Assembly: GCA_949358305.1 (NCBI GenBank)
Contig: OX442314.1
Coordinates: forward strand, 61,947,369 to 62,011,368
Reading direction: 5' to 3'
DNA: 64,000 bases
Source: Strigamia acuminata
Taxonomy: Eukaryota > Arthropoda > Chilopoda > Geophilomorpha > Linotaeniidae
This document shows positions 39,653 to 51,224 of this stretch, piece by piece. Both the position numbers and the translations under genes were made by a program. A model generated the notes under the pieces. The model searched no databases. It was not told the DNA's origin and saw only the letters and a program-made list of their open reading frames with translations. The stretch's first letter is position 1, and every line of letters begins with the position of its first letter.

Positions 39653-39856
39653 TGATAAATCCTTATGAATGATACACAACTCTAGATTTGGATAAGAAGA
39701 ATGCACTCAACTTCTTCATTTATTGCGCTGTCGCTCACGACTGAATTCCAGAATACCAGTGTTGCCATGGCTAGTTTACAAACAATTACCAGCCATGGCA
39801 TATTGTTACAACCATCATGTTACACTTAACAACCAATTTATCATCAGAATCTAACA
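39653..39856 (-). repeat. Gypsy-A 5' LTR
   Basis: 204 bp, one mismatch to the 3' LTR by eye, followed on the plus strand by the AAAAT duplication and satellite 2. Confidence 0.93.
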
Positions 39857-40805
39857 AAAATCTGACAAATTTCTTGAAAATCTTACAAATTTCTTGAAAA
39901 TCTTACAAATTTCTTGAAAATCTTACAAATTTCTTGAAAATCTTACAAATTTCTGTAAAATCTGACAAATTTCTTTAAAATCTGACAAATTTCATTAAAA
40001 TCTGACAAAATTCTTGGAAATCTTACAAATTTCTTGAAATTCTGACAAATTTCTTGAAAATCTGATAAATTTCTTGAAAATCTGACAAATTTCCACCTCG
40101 CCACCTCGCCATTCCGCCATTTTGCCACTGACAAATTTCTTGAAACGCCTGACAACAACTATGCAACGACTATGCAACGCCTCACAACGACTATGCAAGA
40201 AATCTTACAAATTTCTTGAAAATCTGACAAATTTCTTGAAAATCTTACAAATTTCTTGAAAATCTTACAAATTTCTGTAAAATCTGACAAATTTCTTGAA
40301 ATTCTGACAAATTTCTTGAAAATCTGACAAATTTCTTGAAAATCTTACAAATTTCTGTAAAATCTGACAAATTTCTTGAAATTCTGACAAATTTCTTGAA
40401 AATCTGACAAATTTCTTGAAAATCTGACAAATTTTTTTAAAATCTTCCAAATTTCTTGAAAATTTGCCAAATTTTTTTAAAATCTGACAAATTTCTTGAA
40501 AATCTGACAAATTTCTTGAAAATCTGACAAATTTCTTGAAAATCTGACAAATTTCTTGAAAATCTGACAAATTTCTTGAAAATCTGACAAACGCCTGGCA
40601 ACAACTATGCAACGACTATGCAATGCCTGACAACAACTTTGCAACGACTATGCAACGCCTGGCAACAACTATGCTACGACTATGCAACGCTTGGCAACAA
40701 CTATGCAACGACTATGCAACGCCTCACAACGACTATGCAACGACTATGCAACGCCTAACAACAACTATGCAACGACTATGCAACGCCTGACAACAACTAT
40801 GCAAC
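39857..40805 (+). repeat. Satellite locus, middle piece (20-bp then 32-bp units)
   Basis: Continuation of the array after Gypsy-A. Satellite 2 variants run 39857-40590, including the marker block CTGTAAAATCTGAC..CATTAAAATCTGAC (about 39951) and CCACCTCGCC linker (40094-40127). A stray satellite 1 insert of about 55 bp lies at 40145-40198. Satellite 1 then runs from 40590 to the Gypsy-B LTR. Abrupt switching between families within one locus indicates unequal exchange. Confidence 0.92.
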
Positions 40806-41003
40806 TGTTAGATTCTGATGATAAATTAGTTATTAAACGTAATATGATGGTTGTAACAATAGGCCATGGCTGGTGTTTGTTGTGTAAACTAGCCATGGTT
40901 ACACATGTATTCTGGTCGTGAGCGACACGCCAATAAATGAAGAAGTTGAGCTTATTCTTCCTATCTAAATTGAGAGTTGTGCTTTATGTATAAGGATTTA
41001 TCA
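40806..41003 (+). repeat. Gypsy-B 5' LTR
   Basis: 198 bp, TGTTAGATTC...GGATTTATCA, lacking 7 bp present in the 3' LTR. Confidence 0.93.
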
Positions 41004-41004
41004 G

Positions 41005-41020
41005 TGGTATCCACGATAAT
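41005..41020 (+). other. Gypsy-B primer-binding site
   Basis: TGGTATCCACGATAAT, one base after the LTR and identical to Gypsy-A. tRNA not identified. Confidence 0.65.
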
Positions 41021-41122
41021 AAGACAAATTTAAACCATGGTTTGGTTTAGTGGACAGTTGGATGCTGTTTGTGTGTGAGAAATCAACAAAAAGTGAGTTT
41101 TTGCCTACCTTTTCTGCAATTG

Positions 41123-44100
41123 ATGAAGTCCGCGTCGGCGAGTCGACGTTCGGGCGGAGTATTGAACGGATTTTTGTGGCGTGCGGCGTGTGAGCCGTCG
41201 GTGACGTTGTGTGGACGTCAGCTGGACGAATTTCGACGACAAGACGAACGTCAGGCCTACGTGATCGAACACGGGTCGTCGAACGCGAAGTTTGCCGTTT
41301 TGCGTGGGTTTGTGCTGTTGTTGGTCATGGCGCAATTGATGCTGGGCGGCATTCCGCCGTTTTCTGGATCCACGTTGCACGAGTGGACGAGCTGGAAGCA
41401 GACTTACCAGCAGTTTGTACTTCTAAACAAGGTAGAAGCGGAAAGACAAGTGCCGTTGCTTTTGACAGTGATTGGCATTCCAATGTTTGACAAAATCAAA
41501 CGATGGGCGCATCCAAAGGACGTCGTGACCATGGCTTTGGACGTCATTTTAGAGGTGGTGGACGACCATTACACGTCGGTCGACACCCCGTACATGGCTC
41601 GACAGCGCTTTGGAGCGCGGAGGCGACACGACGGCGAGTCGATCGAAACTTATATTTCACAGTTGAGGGTTTTGTCGCAACGTTGCGGATTCGCAACCAA
41701 AGAAGAGACGGATGGCGCAATCGTTCATCAGGTCGTGCGCGGGTCGCGCAACGAGGTGTTAGTGAGGGAAATTCTCCTAAACATGCCCTTAACAGCAGCA
41801 GCGATGACAAAGAGAGCGGTGGCCCACGAGATGGCTCACATCGCGGCGACGGGACGAGAGGAGCCACTGCCTTTTACGGATGAGGAGCCGGCCAAAGCGT
41901 CTTCTTCGGCGGCGGTGATGCAGGTGTCAACAGGTGGACGGCGTGGTGTGCAGAGAGGCCGTGGAAGAGCCAACCAATTTGGTTCACCCGGTACTCCAGG
42001 CCCAGGAACCAGTATGCAACGCGGATCGTTTCAGCGACCTTGGCGCGGGCGTCAGGGGCAGAGCAGTGGGCGAGGCGGCCAACCTGTAAAAAGGGACGGC
42101 ACGCCCGTCGACTGTTTTCGTTGCGGCGGACCGCACTTCGTAAGGGATTGCCCTTTCGAACCTGCGCTGGGACCAAGGGCCGGTCAAAATCAAGGAGCGG
42201 GCGGACGTTTGATTGGCGAGTGGCGGAAGAAGGCGAGTGACCAGGAGGGAGCTTGCCCACCAGCGGCGTTTCCACCTGAGGTTGATGGCAGTTTTGGTGG
42301 AGCGGGTGCATCCGAGGAAAAGTGGAGGCAACGGAACGTCCCGATCAATGTCATCCAAGAGCAGGACGAGGACTTCGCCCTGTTTCACGTGGTTGGAGCA
42401 AGAGTGAGGTCGCCACCCCTAATTGTGCAGGTGGTTTTGAATACTTTCAGATTTAATTTGTTGCTGGACACCGGCAGCGAGTTGTCGGTGCTGAATGCGA
42501 CTGATTGCAACGCTTTGCTGACCAAGCGTTTGATTTCAAGGAGGGCGATCACCCCCACTTCTGTCAAGCTGTTTGCATACCAGCACCAGCCCATTGAGGT
42601 GCTAGGACAGGTGTGGCTAAATATGCGGATGGGTGAGGTAACAGCAAGGGTGAATTTTGTAGTGGTGGGGCGACAGGGCCCCAGTCTTATTGGTCGAGAC
42701 GCAGTGCGTAAATTTGGATGGCATAATATTTCTGCCGCTTTAATTTCAGGAGACGGACGTGGCCCGGCGGCGCCAGCGGAGGGTGATGGAGCGGCGGGTA
42801 ATGGTCAACACCCGTCAGCGAGCCCGGTGGATCACGTTGAAATGGCGAGTGGGAGCGCGCAGAGAGCTGGTTCCTTGAGCGAACTTTTATTGCGATACGC
42901 ACATGTGTTCAGTGAGTGCCTTGGAACATATAAAGGTGAACCGGTGGATCTTATTTTAAGACCAGATGCGGTCCCCAGATTCTATAGGCCTAGGCCTATC
43001 CCATTACCACTTAGAGAAGCGGTCAGTAGTGAGATTGATGACTTGATTGGCAAGGGGGTTTTCAAACCAATTCCGTTCTCTGTGTGGGGAACTCCCCTTG
43101 TCACGGTGCAGAAGAAGGACGGGGGGGTTCGTTTGTGCGGGGACTATAGGTCCACCGTGAATGCTAATTTACAGCCGGACCCGTACCCCCTGCCTCGCCG
43201 AGCTGCTGGCTTCTATCGGGAGAGCGCGGGTGTTCAGTACGCTTGACCTCAGGCAAGCGTATTTGCAAATCCCGCTGTCCGAGCGGTCGGCTGTTATTGC
43301 AGCCGTTAACACCCCGAAGGGCCTAATGGCCGTTACCAGGCTCCCGTTTGGGACCATGCCATCCGCAGGTATTTTCCAGCGGATTATTATCTCGGTCCTG
43401 GACGGGGTGCCACGTATTTTCGTCTATTTGGACGATATTCTCGTAGCGACGTGGGATTTACCAGAGCATTTGTGGGTTTTAGAACAGATTTTTCGCAGAT
43501 TGGCTGATAGGGGTTTACACCTGGCTAGGGAGAAATGTTTATTTTGCGAAAGTGGATTGAATTTTCTGGGTTTTTCGATCAGTCAGAAGGGAGTGAAACC
43601 GATCTCGTCAAAAGTGGAGGCAGTTTTGGCGATCCCACCTCCTGTTGATGTAAAGGGGCTTCGAACTTTCCTTGGGATGGTGGCGTTTTACGCCGTGTTC
43701 ATTGAACATTTAGCTGACAAGGCGACTCCGCTTTATGAACTGCTGTGCGCGGAGGCAAATTGGGTTTGGAACCAGCGCAGGCAGCGAGCATTTGACGAGA
43801 TTAAACGGGCTTTGACCTCCGCTCCCATTTTAACATATTACGATTTGCACCGTCCGTTGGTGATCGCCGCGGACGCGTCCCCGTATGGGGTAGGGGCGGT
43901 CCTGGCCCACGTTGACAAACTGGAAAGAGAACATCCAGTTGCTTTCGCCTCGAGATCTCTCAGCCGCGCCGAGAGTAACTATGCGCACATCGACAAGGAG
44001 GCGCTGTCGGTTGTATTCGCGGTGAAAAAGTTTCACATATACCTTATGGGCAGGGAATTTACCATCTACACCGACCACAAGCCCTTGTTGGGCATTTTGG

Positions 44101-46082
44101 GGTCTGACCGACCGATTCCGTTGGTGGTCAGCCCCAGAATGCTCCGTTGGGCCCTCCTTTTGTCAGCTTACTCTTATGTGTTGCGGTACCGCAGGGGAGC
44201 TGACAATTCCAACGCTGATGTCCTCAGCAAATTCCCTTGCGATCCGGCGCCAGCTGAGGTAGATGACCGACCGGTATTTTTGGTCGAAATGGAGGGGGAG
44301 AACTTGTTGACAGCGGTGGAAGTCGCGAGGGCGACGGCAGTCGACACAGAGCTGACTGTAGTGGTTGCGGCGGTCCGTGAAGGAGATTTTACCTCGCTTT
44401 CAGGTCGCCCGGAGTTGGCTGTTTATGCCAACCGTTTTGAGGAACTCTCACTTATGGCGGGAGTCCTCTTGTGGGGGGCTAGAGTGGTGGTACCAGGGGC
44501 CTTGCAGACTAGGATGCTGCGGCTCCTTCATGAAGGTCATCCTGGCATTGTGGCCATGAAAAAGAGGGCCCGCAGTGCAGTGTGGTGGGCGGGAATTACC
44601 CCGCAAATCATTAACTTCGTGCAGAAGTGCGTCATCTGCGCGCAAAGCAGACCTTTGCCGCCACACGCACTGCCTATTTCATGGCCGCGTGCCGAGGAGC
44701 CATGGGCCCGTGTACACATCGACTACGCCGGTCCCATTCAGTCCCAGATGGTTTTGGTGTTGGTTGACGCCTACTCTGGCTGGATCGAGGCGAGGGCGAC
44801 ACGAACGGCCACTTCAGCGACCACAATCTCGATTCTCAGGCGTGTGTTTAGTACTTTTGGGCTCCCGCACCTCTTGGTCAGCGACAACGGAGCCCAGTTC
44901 ACGTCTGCAGAGTTTGCCAGTTTTTTGAGGAGAAATGGGGTCGAGCATATGTTCTCCCCCCCATACCACGCCCAGTCTAACGGGCAGGCAGAACGTGCGG
45001 TGCGTTGGGTCAAGGACCGTTTGGTGAAGTTCACCAAGGGAGATTTGGAGCTGCGCTTGTTGAGACTTATGCTGTATCAGCATACAAGTTTCCGTGGGCG
45101 TGACAATCAGTCGCCAGCAATGCTGTTCATTGGACGGCAGCCTTTCACCTTTTTGGACTTGGTGAAACCCAGATGCACAGTTGGCGGGGCAGCGACTAAC
45201 TCTCGTTTCAGGAACTTCACCGTTGGTGACAAGTTGTGGTACAAGTCGTTTCCAGCAAGTACTCCACCGTGGCGACCGGCGGTTGTCCTAGAGAGGAGCG
45301 GCGAGGTCGTTTACCGATTGAGGGACGTACAAACCAGCAAGCAAGTGGTCAGACATCTGAACCACGTCAGGAGGCGGGATGCGACGGACGCGAGCGAGGT
45401 GACTGTCCCAGCGCCGGTTGAAGTGTCAGCGACTCCCGAAGTTGGGGAGGGACAGCGAGCTTACACGTATGCACCCTTGCTGGCGACGCCACCTGTGATG
45501 CCGCCACCGACGCCACCGACACCACCACAGCTTTTTCTCACCCCACCGCAAACCGCGAGACCACCAATACCCGTGCAGACACCTGGAGGAGCTCAAGTTT
45601 CACCAGGTGGTGAACAGGTCCCAGTGCTCGTCCCGGAGGCGCCACACGCGCCGATGCTAGTCGGGGAGGCAGGGAACGAGCAGCAGTTGGATGAACCCCA
45701 GCGTGACACCATCAATTTGGAGCAGAGACCTAGAACGCGCGCGGCCAGGAACATCGAAATTAACTACAAAGACCTATCCTCGGGGGAGGAGGACGATGAC
45801 GAGGAAACGGTTTTGGCTAGTTACCGAAATGCACCGGTGGCGAGGCTACCCAAGCACGGTTTAAAAGTCGCCGAGATGGTGCGCATGGAGCCCATAGGAG
45901 ATCCGGATCAGCCTGGTCCAAGCACGACGACAGACCCTATGGAGAGAGGGGCACCTCGCGCCACCCAACCGACAAAAAAGACTGGTAAAGGGCCGACAGA
46001 TAAAACGCAGATCTACAGCAAGGAGGACGCAGAACGGACCCGCCTGCTGTTGAAGCGCATGGCAGACAAAGGAAAGCAATAG
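41123..46082 (+). pseudogene. Gypsy-B gag-pol with a 5-bp deletion in RT
   Basis: Polyprotein of about 1650 codons, broken once. Start taken at ATG 41123 (MKSASASRRSG, shared with Gypsy-A); MAQLMLGG at 41327 is the alternative. Gag; knuckle CFRCGGPHFVRDC (42113), spacing C-x2-C-x3-H-x4-C, one residue shorter than the classical form; protease LLDTGSELSVL; RT. At about 43197 the sequence lacks 5 bases present in Gypsy-A, which shifts the frame between DPYPLPR and LAELLAS. The rest is open to 46082: YLDD (43425-43436), RNase H AADASPYGV, integrase HH-CC (HEGHPG..CVICAQS), HIDYAG (Asp 44721), SDNGAQF, SNGQAERAV, GPY/F-like WRPAVVLERSGEVVY and acidic tail INYKDLSSGEED. Without frame correction no RT is made. 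Confidence 0.92.
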
Positions 46083-46300
46083 GAGTCAAGTGCCCGTATT
46101 GTGTAATTTTAAAAAAGAAAAAAAGTGTTTGAAATTATTTAAAGGAATTGTGGTAAAAAGTAAAAGTAGGAGTGGTGTTCAGTAGTTTTAGGTTGAAAGT
46201 AGTAAATTGTAAAGGGTATGGTGAAGAAGCTTTAATGAACAAATATTGTGATTTTAATTAATTTAAAAAAGTGTGAAATTACAAGTGATAATCATTGTAA

Positions 46301-46311
46301 CTGGGGAGGAA
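46301..46311 (+). other. Gypsy-B polypurine tract
   Basis: CTGGGGAGGAA directly before the 3' LTR; the same word occurs in Gypsy-A. Confidence 0.75.
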
Positions 46312-46516
46312 TGTTAGATTCTGATGATAAATTAGTTATTAAACGTAATATGATGGTTGTAACAATAGGCCATGGCTGGTGTTTGTTGTGTAAACTAGCC
46401 ATGGTTACACATGTATTCTGGAATTCAGTCGTGAGCGACACGCCAATAAATGAAGAAGTTGAGCTTATTCTTCCTATCTAAATTGAGAGTTGTGCTTTAT
46501 GTATAAGGATTTATCA
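46312..46516 (+). repeat. Gypsy-B 3' LTR
   Basis: 205 bp, full-length form of the LTR. Confidence 0.93.
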
Positions 46517-48482
46517 GCAACGACTATGCAACGCCTCACAACGACTATGCAACGACTATGCAACGCCTAGCAACAACTATGCTACGACTATGCAACGCTT
46601 GGCAACAACTATACAACGACTATGCAACGACTATGCAACGCTTGGCAACGCTTGGCAACAACTATGCAACAACTATGCAACGACTATGCTACGACTATGC
46701 AACGCTTGGCAACAACTATGCAACAACTATGCAACGACTATGCTACGACTATGCAACGCCTGACAACAACTATGCAACGACTATGCAACGCCTGACAACA
46801 ACTATGCAACGACTATGCAACGCCTCACAACGACTATGCAACGACTATGCAACGCCTAGCAACAACTATGCTACGACTATGCAACGCCTGGCAACAACTA
46901 TGCTACGACTATGCAACGCTTGGCAACGCTTGGCAACAACTATGCAACGAGTGTGCAACGACTATGCAACGACTATGCAACGCCTGACAACAAATATGCT
47001 ACGACTATGCTACGCCTGACAACAACTATGCAACGACTATGCAACGCCTGACAAAAACTATGCTACAACTATGCAACGCCTGACAACAACTATGCAACGA
47101 CTATGCAAACACTATGCAACGCCTGACAACAACTATGCTACGACTATGCTACGCCTGGCAACAACTATGCAACGACTATGCAACGCCTGACAACAACTAT
47201 GCTACGACTATGCTACGCCTGACAACAACTATGCTACGACTATGCAACGACAATGCAACGCCTGACAACAACTATGCAACGACTATGCAACGCCTGGCAA
47301 CAACTTTGCAACGACTATGCAACGCCTGACAACAACTATGCAACGACTATGCAGCGTTTCGCAATGACTATGCAACGACTATGCAACGCCTGGCAACAAC
47401 TATGCAACGCCTGGCAACAACTATGCAACGACTATACTACGCCTGACAACAACTATGCTACGACTATGCAACGCCTGACAACAACTATGCTACGACTATG
47501 CTACGCCTGACAACAACTATGCTACGACTATGCAAACACTATGCAACGCCTGACAACAACTATGCTACGACTATGCTACGCCTGGCAACAACTATGCAAC
47601 GACTATGCAACGCCTGACAACAACTATGCTACGACTATGCTACGCCTGACAACAACTATGCTACGACTATGCAACGACTATGCAACGCTTGACAACAACT
47701 ATGCAACGCCTGACAACAACTATGCAATGACTATGCAACAACTATGCAAAGCCTGACAACAACTTTGCAAAGACTATGCAACACCTCGCAACAACTTTGC
47801 AACGACTATGCAACGACTATGCAACGACTATGCAACGCCTGGCAACAACTATGCAACGACTATACTACGCCTGACAACAACTATGCAACGACTATGCAAC
47901 GACTATGCAACGCCTGACAACAACTATGCTACGACTATGCAACGCCTGACAACAACTATGCTACGACTATGCAACGCTTGGCAACAACTATGCAACGACT
48001 ATGCAACGCCTCACAACGACTATGCAACGACTATGCAACGCCTGACAACAACTATGCAACGACTATGCAACGCCTGGCAACAACTATGCTACGACTATGC
48101 AACGCCTGGCAACAACTATGCTACGACTATGCAACGCCTGACACCAACTATGCTACGACTATGCAACGCCTGGCAACAACTATGCTACGACTATGCAACG
48201 CTTGGCAACAACTATGCAACGACTATGCAACGCCTCACAACGACTATGCAACGACTATGCAACGCCTGACAACAACTATGCTACGACTATGCAACGACTA
48301 TGCAACGCCTGGCAACAACTATGCAACGACTATGCAACGACTATGCAACGCCTGACAACAACTATGCAACGACTATGCTACGCCTAACAACAACTATGCT
48401 ACGACTATGCTACGCCTGGCAACAACTATGCAACGACTATACAACGCCTGGCAACAACTATTCAACGACTATGCAACAACTA
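46517..48482 (+). repeat. Satellite 1, main array
   Basis: Nearly 2 kb of 32-bp units (CTATGCAACGACTATGCAAC core) with many half-unit duplications. From 47969 on it is nearly identical to 18118-18641, unit by unit including rare variants such as GACACCAAC, so the two stretches are copies of one longer segment. Confidence 0.95.
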
Positions 48483-50415
48483 TGCTACCTATGCCTCCCC
48501 GCCACCTCGCCACTCCGCCACCTCGCCACCTTGCCACCTCGCCACCTCGCAACCTCGCCCCAAATTTAACATTTTACATTGAATGTTGCCTTGCAAATTT
48601 ATTGTTCATTTTTTAAATTTCTTGATAATCTTACAAATTTCTTGAAAATCTTACAAATTTCTTGAAAATCTTACAAATTTTTTGAAAATCTTACAAATTT
48701 CTTGATAATCTTACAAATTTCTTGAAAATCTTACAAATTTCTTGAAAATCTTACAAATTTTTTGAAAATCTTACAAATTTCTTGAAAATCTTACAAATTT
48801 CTTGAAAATCTTACAAATTTCTTGAAAATCTTACAAATTTCTTGAAAATCTTACAAATTTCTTGAAAATCTTACAAATTTCTTGAAAATCTTACAAATTT
48901 CTTGAAAATCTTACAAATTTCTTGAAAATCTTACAAATTTCTTGAAAATCTCACAAATTTCTTGAAAATCTGACAAATTTCTTGAAAATCTGACAAATTT
49001 CTTGAAATTCTTACAAATTTCTGTAAAATCTGACAAATTTCTTTAAAATCTGACAAATTTCATTAAAATCTGACAAAATTCTTGGAAATCTTACAAATTT
49101 TTTGAAATTCTGACAAATTTCTTGAAAATCTGATAAATTTCTTGAAAATCTGACAAATTTCCACCTTGCCACCTCGCCATTCCGCCATTTTGCCACTGAC
49201 AAATTTCTTGAAAATCTTCCAAATTTCTTGAAAATTTGCCAAATTTCTTGAAAATCTGCCACATTTCTTGAAAATCTGCCATATTTCTTGAAAATCTGCC
49301 AAATTTTTTTAAAATCTGACAAATTTCTCGCCACTCCGCCACCTCGCCACCTTGCCACCTCGCCACCTCGCAACCTAGCCCCAAATTTAACATTTTACAT
49401 TGAATGTTGCCTTGCAAATTTATTGTTCATTTTTTAAATTTCTTGATAATCTTACAAATTTCTTGAAAATCTTACAAATTTTTTGAAAATCTTACAAATT
49501 TCTTGATAATCTTACAAATTTCTTGAAAATCTTACAAATTTTTTGAAAATTTTACAAATTTCTTGAAAATCTTACAAATTTCTTGAAAATCTTACAAATT
49601 TCTTGAAAATCTTACAAATTTCTTGAAAATCTTACAAATTTCTTGAAAATCTTACAAATTTCTTGAAAATCTTACAAATTTCTTGAAAATCTTACAAATT
49701 TCTTGAAAATCTTACAAATTTCTTGAAAATCTTACAAATTTCTTGAAAATCTTACAAATTTCTTGAAAATCTTACAAATTTCTTGAAAATCTGACAAATT
49801 TCTTGAAAATCTTACAAATTTCTTAAAAATCTTACAAATTTCTGTAAAATCTGACAAATTTCTTTAAAATCTGACAAATTTCATTAAAATCTGACAAAAT
49901 TCTTGGAAATCTTACAAATTTCTTGAAATTCTGACAAATTTCTTGAAATTCTGACAAATTTCTTGAAAATCTGATAAATTTCTTGAAAATCTGACAAATT
50001 TCCACCTCGCCACCTCGCCATTCCGCCATTTTGCCACTGACAAATTTCTTGAAAATCTTCTAAATTTCTTGAAAATTTGCCAAATTTCTTGAAAATTTGA
50101 CAAATTTCTTGAAAATTTGACAAATTTCTTGAAAATTTGACAAATTTCTTGAAAATTTGACAAATTTCTTGAAAATTTGACAAATTTCTTGAAAATTTGA
50201 CAAATTTCTTGAAAATTTGACAAATTTCTTGAAAATTTGACAAATTTCTTGAAAATTTGACAAATTTCTTGAAAATTTGACAAATTTCTTGAAAATTTGA
50301 CAAATTTCTTGAAAATTTGACAAATTTCTTGAAAATTTGACAAATTTCTTGAAAATCTTACAAATTTCTTGAAAATCTTACAAATTTCTTGAAAATCCTA
50401 CAAATTTCTTGAATT
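48483..50415 (+). repeat. Linker and satellite 2, right array
   Basis: CCACCTCG linker and AT segment (48493-48620), 20-bp units to 49320 with an internal linker at 49160-49195, another linker/AT segment (49330-49440), then 20-bp units to 50415. The marker block CTGTAAAATCTGAC..CATTAAAATC occurs at about 49021 and 49842. From about 50090 to 50350 there are roughly 13 consecutive copies of one variant, TTGAAAATTTGACAAATTTC, with no visible differences. Confidence 0.95.
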
Positions 50416-51224
50416 GTATTCGATAGTTTGTCCATTTTATTACCACGATTTCTAGGCCTAAACTCACTCGGCAACATCACGCGGAAACCCTAACCGCGCG
50501 GAAACTAAAGCGACACTGCAAACATAAAAATAAAAATGAGTTTCAATAAAAATGTCACAAAGTTTTGAAATTGCGATAAAATATTACAAATATTACAAAA
50601 TATTACAAAATCATAGCGACGAACGACTTTGCTTTGTCTCGATTCACAATTGTGGCTACGGGGTTCACTACGGGAATTACGGAAGTGAAGACACTCCCAG
50701 TAATGATAGAACCAATCTTTACAATTATTAATTTTCTGGATTTACTTCTTTCGATTTACGACGGATATTATTGTAATTGGTGCAAAAATTGAAATAAAAT
50801 TTGGAATGAGTAGAAAGAAAACTTTTTTATATGTAAGAAGAAAGGAAAGTTTTATTTTCTATCATAATTTCGTTCTGGGACAAAGGAAAATATCTACCGA
50901 GAAGAAGAAAGTGCAGCATTTGCATTTAATGTATTGCGTAGGGAAGATGAAGATTAAAGAATGTGGGGGTTAAAATTTTTTTTTCCAATTTCTCACTTCA
51001 CTGCACAGCAGGAAATTCTTTAACTTCACTGCGCAGCTTCTCTATAAGTTCATATTTAATACGATTAACTAGCGGAAAATAAAAACAATTAATGAATACA
51101 ATTACCCAATTTAATATTGGGGTATTTAATACGTCATCGAACGTTCTTCATGTGCACGTTACCAAATAAAAATATACAAAGCAAATTTGCAGATCTCCGT
51201 AAATCATAATCAAACCATTCAATC
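50416..51224. other. Non-repetitive AT-rich stretch
   Basis: No gene or known repeat seen. It may hold upstream sequence of the broken gene starting at 51225; an AAATAAAAATATAC word at 51163-51176 is TATA-like but unproven. Confidence 0.5.

Larger units (their letters stand above)
20160..39856 (-). mobile_element. Gypsy-A, Ty3/gypsy LTR retrotransposon, split by Gypsy-C
   Basis: A minus-strand element bounded by 204-bp LTRs (39653-39856 is the 5' LTR, 20160-20363 the 3' LTR) and a 5-bp duplication AAAAT (20155-20159 and 39857-39861) in satellite 2. Its own sequence totals about 5.7 kb; the 14.0-kb Gypsy-C (25170-39174) lies inside its gag. The LTRs differ at one base by eye (A versus C in the GCTxACGACTG word). 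It is clearly homologous to Gypsy-B over its whole length. Confidence 0.93.
40806..46516 (+). mobile_element. Gypsy-B, Ty3/gypsy LTR retrotransposon
   Basis: 5711 bp, plus strand, LTRs 40806-41003 and 46312-46516, duplication GCAAC (40801-40805, 46517-46521) in satellite 1. The 5' LTR is 198 bp and the 3' LTR 205 bp: the difference is a 7-bp deletion (AATTCAG) in the 5' LTR. Same family as Gypsy-A (same PBS, same protein architecture) but with divergent LTRs, so they are independent insertions. Confidence 0.94.
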
